Source: Paenibacillus rubinfantis (GTDB lineage: Bacteria > Bacillota > Bacilli > Paenibacillales > Paenibacillaceae). From it: 64,000 nucleotides of DNA. Below, piece after piece: positions 7,454 through 14,020 of the stretch (position 1 is the stretch's first letter; each line of letters begins with the position of its first letter). Under the pieces are notes generated by a model, which had not been told where the DNA came from, made no database searches, and saw only the letters and a list, made by a program, of their open reading frames with translations. The stretch lies in assembly GCF_001486505.1 (NCBI RefSeq), contig NZ_LN909059.1, forward strand, positions 94,768 to 158,767, read 5' to 3'. Made by a program: the position numbers and the translations under genes.

Positions 7454-8017
7454 TTACCCCACGCTCAAGTCGAGCGTAATCTGATCGTCCGGACGCTGAT
7501 AGCCGAGGAGATTGTATTTAAGATCGTCGAGCCATAAGGAAAAGCGGTTATGCGGGATCGCTTTTCGTCCATCGCTGGTGCGGACCTCGAAATAGTAATG
7601 ATCTTGCACAGGATAGAACGAGAACCGCACTCGTTTCTCTTCCTTGACCCATATCCGCGGCGCGTTTTCACGGTACCCATATAACGGCGGCTTAAAATCC
7701 TGAGTGTCGAGAGCAACCTGCAGCCAGTTTACCGTCGTCGGTACGTGGCTGTTGACCGTGATGAACCAGTCAGTAAGGAGCCGTTCGAGCGGCCCTTTAT
7801 CCACGCTACCGTTCACGCCGGTCCAACGGATCCAGTAGTACGATCGGTCACGGCTGTTCATCCTGTCCCTTGCCTCGATTTCCAGCTTGTGTTCACCGGC
7901 GGAGCGGGACCAAATGTTCCGCTTGCCCTGCGAGAAGCCTGCAAGTTGCAGAACCGGGGCGACAGCTTCCAACGGAGCGTCAACAAACCATTTGAATGCG
8001 ATATACCGCAGTCGCAT
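7454..8017 (-). CDS. Hypothetical protein
   Basis: 187 residues, no recognised domain. It is soluble, has several Trp residues and alternates short strands (YYWIRWTGVNGS, RVRFSFYPVQDHYYFEVRTS), which suggests a beta-rich fold. It ends in QITLDLSVG. AGGAG is 9 bases before the ATG. It follows the DUF6884-like gene by 4 bases, so the two are likely co-translated. Confidence 0.6.
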   Translation of the reverse strand: MRLRYIAFKWFVDAPLEAVAPVLQLAGFSQGKRNIWSRSAGEHKLEIEARDRMNSRDRSYYWIRWTGVNGSVDKGPLERLLTDWFITVNSHVPTTVNWLQVALDTQDFKPPLYGYRENAPRIWVKEEKRVRFSFYPVQDHYYFEVRTSDGRKAIPHNRFSLWLDDLKYNLLGYQRPDDQITLDLSVG

Positions 8018-8021
8018 GTTT

Positions 8022-8366
8022 TCACGCTCCTATCCGGAAGCCTTGGGTAATGGCCGTTCCGAGCGGGAGTACCCCGCAGTATTTGCGGCCGGCCGCCAGG
8101 ATCACGACATTCGCGACATTCATCCCCTGCTCGCGCAACTGTTCGTTGATCAGTGACGACCATACATGCAGTTCGCCTCGGGAGAGCGACATGACGTTGA
8201 CGGGAACGGGAGTATTCCCTTCCGCCAGCGGCATGATGCCGTCTCCGGTTAAGGAGTAAATGGAGTCCCCGAGGCAGTACGCCTTGAGCAAGAGCTCGTT
8301 CATCCGGGTTTCGAAACCGCCAAGGTTCATGAGTAAGCAGATTGGCTTGCGCTCAGATTTCGTCAT
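8022..8366 (-). CDS. DUF6884-like protein
   Basis: 114 residues. The order of elements resembles DUF6884, a small alpha/beta family of actinobacteria, phages and plasmids: a central strand followed by GDGIMPLAE, a MSLSRGELHVWSSLINEQL helix, and the near-terminal VVILAAGRKYCGVLPLG block (family pattern I-L-A-G-x-x-Y). The family is sometimes found near defence or DNA-modification genes; its activity is not known to me. GAAAGGGGCAATAGAG lies immediately before the ATG. Confidence 0.55.
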   Translation of the reverse strand: MTKSERKPICLLMNLGGFETRMNELLLKAYCLGDSIYSLTGDGIMPLAEGNTPVPVNVMSLSRGELHVWSSLINEQLREQGMNVANVVILAAGRKYCGVLPLGTAITQGFRIGA

Positions 8367-8390
8367 CTCTATTGCCCCTTTCGTACAGCT

Positions 8391-8642
8391 CTATGCCGTA
8401 ATGGAATACGTCCCAAGTTTCAGCGGAACATTGTGCTTCTCGAACAGAGCCAGCAGCGCCGCTTCATAGGCGTCTGCATCCCGTTCGGGAACTTCCTTTC
8501 CGCGGCTGCCGACAATGACTTTCAGCGGTTTGGTCTTAACCACATCGAAGAAGATGCAGGCTTCCGACCCGTCCCGCTCCACAATCGCAACGCCGCCGCA
8601 GATCAGGCTCCGGTTGAGCTGAATCGATACTTTTTTAATCAT
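8391..8642 (-). CDS. Hypothetical small protein
   Basis: 83 residues, compact alpha/beta (KKVSIQLNRSLICGGVAIVER, then a helix ADAYEAALLALFEKHNV). Not recognised. It has a near-perfect AAGGAGG followed by CCATAGAG and ATG, the same leader seen at several neighbouring genes. Confidence 0.55.
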   Translation of the reverse strand: MIKKVSIQLNRSLICGGVAIVERDGSEACIFFDVVKTKPLKVIVGSRGKEVPERDADAYEAALLALFEKHNVPLKLGTYSITA

Positions 8643-8663
8643 CTCTATGGCCTCCTTCGGGCA

Positions 8664-8692
8664 TAAAAAAAGAGAGCCTCCGCCCTCTTCGC
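8664..8692 (-). terminator. Rho-independent terminator
   Basis: On the minus strand AGAGGGC-GGAG-GCTCTCT forms a short stem followed by seven T. It lies directly after the 8707-8901 gene. Confidence 0.65.
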
Positions 8693-8706
8693 CCCCGTAT
8701 TCTCGT

Positions 8707-8901
8707 TCACGCGCTCGATTTCAACGGAGTGTTGAACTTCTCGATCAACTTCTCCAGCGTTACTTCGATTGTCCCGTACACTCTGTTTTGATTGAGCAAC
8801 TGGACGTAACGATCGATCAATTCCATAAAATCGACTTCAGTCCCACTGATGTCCGTTACGATCAAGGTTCCGCCGTTGAATTTGCGATGGCATGTAAACA
8901 T
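8707..8901 (-). CDS. Small protein, truncated paralogue of the 9134-9409 product
   Basis: 64 residues from ATG 8901; GAAAGGAGCAATAGAC directly precedes it, and an upstream TTG is not needed. The sequence GGTLIVTDISG, then VYGTIEVTLEKLIEKFNTPL aligns with GGTLTVSDIPA and VGDVTVSLAKLKEHFKPMDF of the gene at 9134-9409. The N-terminal zinc-ribbon cysteines of that protein are missing; only one Cys remains (MFTCHRKF). Probably a duplicated copy that lost the metal site. Followed by a terminator. Confidence 0.55.
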   Translation of the reverse strand: MFTCHRKFNGGTLIVTDISGTEVDFMELIDRYVQLLNQNRVYGTIEVTLEKLIEKFNTPLKSSA

Positions 8902-8931
8902 GTCTATTGCTCCTTTCAAAAGTCCTGTGTC

Positions 8932-9027
8932 TTAGCCAAAAATCAGTCGATCGATAATGATTAGAGTGCCGATGAAGTAGCTGATTAACAGAAGCAGTTT
9001 CGTTTTGTCGGCCTTCTTCGTAGGCAT
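8932..9027 (-). CDS. Tiny membrane peptide, 31 residues
   Basis: Reads MPTKKADKTK and then one hydrophobic helix, LLLLISYFIGTLIIIDRLIF. AAAGGA is 9 bases before the ATG at 9027. Basic N-terminus and single helix are typical of phage or plasmid small membrane proteins, including some type I toxins, but nothing here shows toxicity. Lies between two terminators with the gene at 8707. Confidence 0.5.
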   Translation of the reverse strand: MPTKKADKTKLLLLISYFIGTLIIIDRLIFG

Positions 9028-9065
9028 GGACCTCAATCCTTTCGTTGTTTTTATTGCCGAAAATG

Positions 9066-9118
9066 AAAAAAGCCCCGGGAATGGATGACGCAAATGCGCT
9101 CCATACCTGGGGCTTCCC
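9066..9118 (-). terminator. Strong rho-independent terminator
   Basis: On the minus strand AGCCCCAGGTATGGA pairs with TCCATTCCCGGGGCT across a 14-base loop and is followed by TTTTTTC. It directly follows the 9134-9409 gene. Confidence 0.8.
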
Positions 9119-9133
9119 CTTCCTATTGCCTGC

Positions 9134-9409
9134 CTAGTTGCTGATGTGCGGCGCGATAAAATCCATTGGCTTGAAATGCTCTTTGAGCTTCGCCAACGAG
9201 ACCGTTACATCTCCGACAATGCCATGCTTCTCCAGCAGCATTTTGTAGCCGTCCACGATTACTCCGTCCGGAAGCTGCGTCAGCACTTCGCATTCGCACT
9301 TCCTTGCTGGAATATCGGAAACGGTCAGGGTGCCGCCTTCAAATGCCTGGGATTTCGTCGTCAGCATTTCTTTGTACTCCCCTTTGCACCGGTCACAATG
9401 AGTCGTCAT
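9134..9409 (-). CDS. YgiT-type zinc-ribbon protein
   Basis: 91 residues from ATG 9409 (AAGGAGG 8 bases upstream). The N-terminus MTTHCDRCKGEYKE, followed by FEGGTLTVSDIPARKCECEV, matches the YgiT/MqsA N-terminal zinc-ribbon layout (CxxC, then C-x-C). The C-terminal helix-turn-helix of full MqsA is absent and is replaced by DGYKMLLEKHGIVGDVTVSLAKLKEHF. It has its own strong terminator. It may be a stand-alone antitoxin-like or regulatory protein. No toxin partner is adjacent. Confidence 0.6.
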   Translation of the reverse strand: MTTHCDRCKGEYKEMLTTKSQAFEGGTLTVSDIPARKCECEVLTQLPDGVIVDGYKMLLEKHGIVGDVTVSLAKLKEHFKPMDFIAPHISN

Positions 9410-9466
9410 ACGCAACGCCTCCTTCTGACCTTATTTTATCACGGTTTTCGCATTCTCCCAAAAAAA

Positions 9467-9868
9467 TCAGTTTGATTCGAAGGATTCGATGAGCGGAAGA
9501 TGACGATGGGCAGGCGGGTAACACGTAACCACCTTAAAATGCTTGGAAGAGAGCAGTCCGACGACCACAATGAACCATTCCCCCTGCAAATCCTTCCCAA
9601 GAATGAGACGGCTCGGGGCGACGAGGCCAGAGGATCGGGATTCCCGCTTCCGGTTATCTTCGCTCGAATAGCCTTCGACTATCCTTCCGTTAAAAATCGC
9701 AACCGCAATGTCGATCTGCGTGTAAGTACGGTTCGCGTACTCGTCATTGGCAAGCCGATCATTGAGGTAGTGATCCGCGATTTCGATGACAAAGCCATCG
9801 ACCCCGCCGTTCACCGCCTTGCGGATGCACTCCAACTCGTAGGACCAGTTTTCCTTGCGGTAGTCCAT
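9467..9868 (-). CDS. Hypothetical protein with long leader
   Basis: 133 residues from ATG 9868, selected because GGGGGG lies about 10 bases upstream and because the longer frame would cross a terminator. No domain is recognised; the sequence is soluble alpha/beta (GFVIEIADHYLNDRL, TQIDIAVAIFNGRIVEG, GEWFIVVVGLLSS). It has its own promoter near 10068-10096 and a leader of about 190 bases that contains an intrinsic terminator, which suggests attenuation or a separate small RNA. Confidence 0.6.
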   Translation of the reverse strand: MDYRKENWSYELECIRKAVNGGVDGFVIEIADHYLNDRLANDEYANRTYTQIDIAVAIFNGRIVEGYSSEDNRKRESRSSGLVAPSRLILGKDLQGEWFIVVVGLLSSKHFKVVTCYPPAHRHLPLIESFESN

Positions 9869-9923
9869 ATCCCTATTACCCCCCTTGCTGATGGATTGGA
9901 TCAACAAAAAAAGCCCCGAACGC

Positions 9924-9955
9924 AAAAAAGAGCACACCCATAGAAAGGTCTGCTC
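9924..9955 (-). terminator. Intrinsic terminator in the 9868 leader
   Basis: On the minus strand GAGCA and TGCTC pair, with an inner ACC/GGT extension, and are followed by TTTTTT. A second T7 stretch follows 11 bases later. It lies between the promoter at 10068-10096 and the 9467-9868 gene, so transcription of that gene would require read-through or antitermination. Confidence 0.5.
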
Positions 9956-10061
9956 CGAACTCTTGCATCAAGGCACTTACCTATCGTTGTCGTGTAAGGA
10001 CAACATGCTCCTTCTTCACTGAAATACAGCAGCGAAGACAAGTAATTGGTTGATTCGTAAT
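9924..10061 (-). ncRNA. Candidate small RNA or attenuator leader
   Basis: From the predicted start (about 10061) to the intrinsic terminator (T-run 9924-9929) is about 140 nt. It contains a hairpin GTTGTC/GACAAC with a 7-base loop upstream of the terminator stem, but no ORF with a plausible ribosome binding site. Either a free small RNA or a riboswitch/attenuator for the 9467-9868 gene. I recognise no known family. Confidence 0.4.
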
Positions 10062-10067
10062 ACATAA

Positions 10068-10096
10068 ATTATAGCCTAATCATGGAAATGGGGCAA
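10068..10096 (-). promoter_or_regulatory. Sigma-A-type promoter
   Basis: On the minus strand TTGCCC (-35, 10091-10096), a 17-base spacer and TATAAT (-10, 10068-10073). It drives the leader of the 9467-9868 gene. The IS4-family element inserted 18 bases upstream of the -35 and left the promoter intact. Confidence 0.6.
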
Positions 10097-10104
10097 TAGG
10101 ACGG

Positions 10105-10114
10105 CCGTACCTGC
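10105..10114. repeat. Target-site duplication, left copy
   Basis: CCGTACCTGC is repeated at 11747-11756 and flanks the IS4-family element. Confidence 0.9.
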
Positions 10115-11746
10115 CAGGCTCCACGCATCGAAATTCCATCTATGCGTTTATTCGTGTGAAGTCGAGCCTATTGTGATCCATATACAGATTAATCGATACG
10201 AACTTCCTTTTTTCGCATTACAGCAACGGAATGGCTCTAATGCAACTTGTCATATTCAGGCTCTGAGGAGCTGTCGATAATACGCCTCAGCTGTCGTCCC
10301 AGATCAATGGCGTCAGCAGTTGCTCAGACATCCATCGCGTTTGTTCTTTGAGCTCTTCCACCACTTCGGTCTGCGGTATTCCCCGTTCTCTGAAATGATG
10401 GAGATGACCAAATAAAAACGCATAAAACAAATTCATGGCCATAATCTGAAAACCAAGTATTGCTTCAATGGCGGTCAGATGATGCACGTAAGCGTGATCC
10501 ATGTGCCAGTATGTCTTCAGGTCGTGAAACCCCATGTTTTCAATGTCCCATCTTGCCGCTGCTATTCGAGATATCGTATCCGTACCGGCAGCACCTTTAT
10601 CGATTGTGGTCCCTACCCATCGTTCCAATATTTCAGTTTGTTTATGTTTAATGCCGCCAACAATCACGTTTCGCTCTGTCATACGTATCATCCGAATCAT
10701 CCGAAAAGGGACACGTAGTTGCTCCCAACTGGTAAAGTCCTCCTCATCCCATGCCTGCACCAACACCTGGTTACCGCTTGAGTCCTTTTCCAGCCAAGCT
10801 ACATCCGGCGATCTCGATTCAAACAGCCCTCTTGCATCCTTCATGATTCGTCGTCGTTCTTCCTTCATGCGTACCACGACGTGTTGGTGATGATCCAAAG
10901 CCTCGTGAATCAACGGGGCCTGCGCATACAAAGCGTCGAGCGTCAGCACATCCGCTAGAACGCCGTGTCGCTCTGCACTTTGGTGAATGAGTCGCATGGC
11001 CGCAGCAACTTCGCCTTCCGCTTTATCCGACCCGTCCTTCTTTTTTAGAAGCTCAGCTCCATAAACAATTCGCGGGTCTCCTCCGACCTTCTGCAGAAAC
11101 ACCGCCCGGTGAAAATACTCGGTTTCCCCAGTCGACAGTTTCCTCGTTAAACATTCGTTGCAGCAGCGGCTTTTACTTGCAAACAGCTCCACTCCGTCGA
11201 TTGCAGCCGTCCGCCAACCGTTGATGGCACCTTTCCATGGTCCCTTGTTATGTTTGAATTTAGCGATAAACAACTCGTGGTTAGCCCGGTGGCTCTCTAA
11301 GTCCCACTTCATTAACGCTTGCCTTGCCGCATCATGTGACGGCATCTTTTCCTTAGCCGGTACAAGCTGTCGGAACCGGCCTTTCTTCACATTCCGGTCC
11401 AACTCCTCCATGCTGCGCAAGCGAAACAGAAAGAAGAAGAGCATAACCACGAAAATCGTTGAAGAGCTGATATTTGGGTTACGTCTTCCGTCTTTTGCCT
11501 GCTTGACCATTGTTCTAAGTTGGTATATTTTGGAGGAGTGAGAGACTAGTTCTCTTGCCCACTGTCTGGTCACAGTGGCCTCACCTCCTATGGTTGGTTG
11601 CCATTAGGAGGTTTCTCTATTTAAGCCGTTTCCCCCTCCAAAATTGCCAATAAAATTTGGATTTTCTTTATTTTCGACAATACCCTCGCAACCTTACTCC
11701 CACATGGCTTTAACGATTCATTTTTGATTCAGGTGCGTGGAGCCTG
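10115..11746 (-). mobile_element. Intact IS4-family insertion sequence, 1632 bp
   Basis: Both ends are visible: CAGGCTCCACGCA at 10115 and its exact complement TGCGTGGAGCCTG ending at 11746, a perfect 13-bp terminal inverted repeat. A 10-bp direct repeat flanks it, the duplication size typical of the IS231/IS4 group. It carries one full-length transposase on the minus strand. It has separated the 11785 gene from the 9467 gene, between which a promoter already existed. Confidence 0.93.
10287..11573 (-). CDS. IS4-family transposase
   Basis: 428 residues, apparently full length, a DDE transposase. The first catalytic Asp is probably in AAIDGVELF; LTLDALYAQ supplies the second; the YREK-type region is replaced by RWDIENMGFHDLKTYW, which keeps the final Glu and fits this IS4 subgroup. 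It begins at a GTG with AGGAGG upstream. No frameshift is visible, so the element may be active. Confidence 0.9.
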   Translation of the reverse strand: MTRQWARELVSHSSKIYQLRTMVKQAKDGRRNPNISSSTIFVVMLFFFLFRLRSMEELDRNVKKGRFRQLVPAKEKMPSHDAARQALMKWDLESHRANHELFIAKFKHNKGPWKGAINGWRTAAIDGVELFASKSRCCNECLTRKLSTGETEYFHRAVFLQKVGGDPRIVYGAELLKKKDGSDKAEGEVAAAMRLIHQSAERHGVLADVLTLDALYAQAPLIHEALDHHQHVVVRMKEERRRIMKDARGLFESRSPDVAWLEKDSSGNQVLVQAWDEEDFTSWEQLRVPFRMIRMIRMTERNVIVGGIKHKQTEILERWVGTTIDKGAAGTDTISRIAAARWDIENMGFHDLKTYWHMDHAYVHHLTAIEAILGFQIMAMNLFYAFLFGHLHHFRERGIPQTEVVEELKEQTRWMSEQLLTPLIWDDS

Positions 11747-11756
11747 CCGTACCTGC
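11747..11756. repeat. Target-site duplication, right copy
   Basis: CCGTACCTGC, identical to 10105-10114. Confidence 0.9.
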
Positions 11757-11784
11757 GCCGATCCCATTACCCCTAAAAAATACG

Positions 11785-12183
11785 TCACATGTTGAAAAAT
11801 GCGTGTATTGGAGCGTATTTAGGCTGCTCCGAAGCCTTGTCCCGCTTCAGCGCTTCCCACAGGTCAAGGAGTGCTTCATCGTCACCGCGAAGCATCCGGA
11901 CGTTCAGAAGGCGAATCAGCAGCTGGTGGAGCGGGTCTTCCGTCGAATGCCCACGGTGCAACTGGAAGAATACGTCCTCGTGCCGGAAGATGACCATCTG
12001 TGCGAATGAAACCTGCTGTTCGCTCGGGAGCTTGTCCGGCATGAGAATGGCTCGAAATAGGAAGAGGTCGTCTGCCGGTTGTCCGGCCATTTGAAACCAT
12101 TCCCGGACGCCGGTAAAGGCGATTTCAAGATTAAGCATGAAGTAGGTCTCTGTTTGAAGTTGACCGACCATCTGTACATTCAT
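11785..12183 (-). CDS. Hypothetical protein at the end of the conjugation operon
   Basis: 132 residues, mostly helical and soluble (FMLNLEIAFTGVREWFQMAG, HQLLIRLLNVRMLRGDDEALLDLWEAL). Not recognised. The ATG overlaps the stop of the cell-wall hydrolase as ATGA and has GGGGG 8 bases upstream, so it belongs to the type IV secretion operon. It could be a cytoplasmic accessory or regulatory subunit; that is inference from position only. Confidence 0.6.
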   Translation of the reverse strand: MNVQMVGQLQTETYFMLNLEIAFTGVREWFQMAGQPADDLFLFRAILMPDKLPSEQQVSFAQMVIFRHEDVFFQLHRGHSTEDPLHQLLIRLLNVRMLRGDDEALLDLWEALKRDKASEQPKYAPIHAFFNM

Positions 12184-14000
12184 CAGTATGTCCCCCTGAC
12201 GTATTGAACGTTCGATACGAATAAGTCCTCATCGGTACCGCCTGTTAGGGTCACCATAATAGCGGAGGGCAAGTCCTTCACGTACATATCGGGGGCTTCC
12301 GTCTCTCCGCTATATCCATAGTTTATCACATTGTTGTAATTCACCAAATTGATGATTGGCTTGTTGAACGTCGGATCCATCAGATTGGATCGGGTCACGA
12401 CCTCATGCGAGGTGGTGGCCCCGGTAAGCGGATTTCTCACCGTTACCGTTCTTCGGTTTACCTTCTTGGCGTAGTCTCCGTAAACCTGCTGGATACCGAA
12501 AACGAACGTTACCGAGCCATCCCCGGCGCCGCCCCCGCTTCCGCCAAAGAACGGAACATCTGCAAATGGCTGCCCTGTCTCTGGGTCGATGCCTCCGTTG
12601 GCGTCTAGGATAGCGAGGTTTTGACTACGAATTATCGCCTTCAACTTGTTGGCGTACTGGCTGTCGGTCGCATAGCCGGCGCGCTGCAGCTCATTCGCAA
12701 ATGCGTACGGATTCTCCTGGGCGAGAGCAAAGCGGTATCGCGGATTCTCCAGGAGAAAGTCGGAGTGATCCGCGAAGGATTCAAGCACGCTGTCGTATGC
12801 GCGGAACACAGCAACGGTACGGACGACTTCGCCGCCATACTCCTCGTTTGTCTCGGCAGAACAGGTCGGACCGTCGTACCCCCGGTTTGCTTTGATACCG
12901 AATACGTTGTTGCAAATGCTGCTATTGCCGTAGCCCGATTCAATCGCAGCCTGCGCGAGCGTGATGCTTGCAGGAATTCCGCTTCGGCGTTCCTCCTCCT
13001 GCGCTGCGGCAGCGTATTTCATGAAGAACGGGTGTGTGAGCGAGCCGAGGTCGGGTGGCACAGTAACGATCTCCGTGTCCTGCGGCGCCTCGGTTTCCGT
13101 GCCGTTTCCGGTACGTGATGAGACATGTCCGCCCCCTAATTTACGAATGGATACTGTTCCCGTTGTGTTGAAGGCGGGAGCGGGAGTCTCCATGTAGACC
13201 CCGCTCAAATAGAGCAGTTTCCTGGATCGGTAATCGTAGTCCCCGCTCTCAGTCGTCCATCGCACCTTGTCCATCGCCCGGAACGCCTCCTTGCTAGCGG
13301 CGTCCGTCGCCTTCGACATCATCATGATAAACATGGTCGGGTCAACGGGATCGGCGCCGGTGGGAATCCATTCGTAGTGCAGGTGCGGCCCTGTCGATTT
13401 TCCTGTGTTTCCCGACAAGCCGATAATTTCGCCTCGCCGAACCGCCTGGCCGGGGGTGACAAAAGCATCGCTGAGATGCAAGTACCGGGTCGTGGCATCG
13501 AGCTCGGGATCCGCACTCTTCACCGCAACATAGATGCCGGCATTGTAGTTGCTTTCCGTTGAATTTGAAGACGGATAGCTTACGGTTGTGACGACCCCGT
13601 CGAACGAACTGATAATTGGCGTCCCGACGGGAAGCCCAAAATCGATCCCGTTGTGAAACGCCGTTTTTCCGGTTACAGGGTCGGTCCGCTCCCCGAAATC
13701 ACTCGTAAGGATTGTTTCTATGTCGCGGTAGTAGATTTGGGGCGGCACCACCCGCTCCGTAACAAACGCTGACGATGAAACCGACGTATTGTTGGAAACC
13801 ATTGTCGCCAACAGAAGGAAAAAGAGATAAAGCCCGAGGATGACGGCGACGATGATCCAGAAAATCGGATTCGTTAAGACGGTGGATGCCAGCTTTTTCA
13901 TCCCGCGCCGTTTCAGCTCTTCGATGACGCGCTGTTTCAGCTGCTCCCCGTTCAATCCCCCTCTTAACGCATCCCCTATGACAACCTTGGGATCAAGCAC
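12183..14000 (-). CDS. Conjugation cell-wall hydrolase: M23 peptidase plus glucosaminidase
   Basis: 605 residues. A short cytoplasmic N-terminus and one membrane helix (about 45-67) are followed by an M23 endopeptidase domain (about 105-225) with the zinc ligands in HNGIDF and HLHYEW, then a LytF/glucosaminidase-type domain (about 320-465; ASITLAQAAIESGYGNS with the catalytic Glu, FGIKA). The C-terminal 140 residues are unassigned. The protein is the VirB1-like component that opens peptidoglycan for the transfer channel, and the two-enzyme design is typical of Gram-positive conjugation systems. GTG start with GGGAGGG upstream. Confidence 0.87.
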   Translation of the reverse strand: MLDPKVVIGDALRGGLNGEQLKQRVIEELKRRGMKKLASTVLTNPIFWIIVAVILGLYLFFLLLATMVSNNTSVSSSAFVTERVVPPQIYYRDIETILTSDFGERTDPVTGKTAFHNGIDFGLPVGTPIISSFDGVVTTVSYPSSNSTESNYNAGIYVAVKSADPELDATTRYLHLSDAFVTPGQAVRRGEIIGLSGNTGKSTGPHLHYEWIPTGADPVDPTMFIMMMSKATDAASKEAFRAMDKVRWTTESGDYDYRSRKLLYLSGVYMETPAPAFNTTGTVSIRKLGGGHVSSRTGNGTETEAPQDTEIVTVPPDLGSLTHPFFMKYAAAAQEEERRSGIPASITLAQAAIESGYGNSSICNNVFGIKANRGYDGPTCSAETNEEYGGEVVRTVAVFRAYDSVLESFADHSDFLLENPRYRFALAQENPYAFANELQRAGYATDSQYANKLKAIIRSQNLAILDANGGIDPETGQPFADVPFFGGSGGGAGDGSVTFVFGIQQVYGDYAKKVNRRTVTVRNPLTGATTSHEVVTRSNLMDPTFNKPIINLVNYNNVINYGYSGETEAPDMYVKDLPSAIMVTLTGGTDEDLFVSNVQYVRGTY

Positions 14001-14020
14001 AGCGTTCTGCTCCCTCCCAA

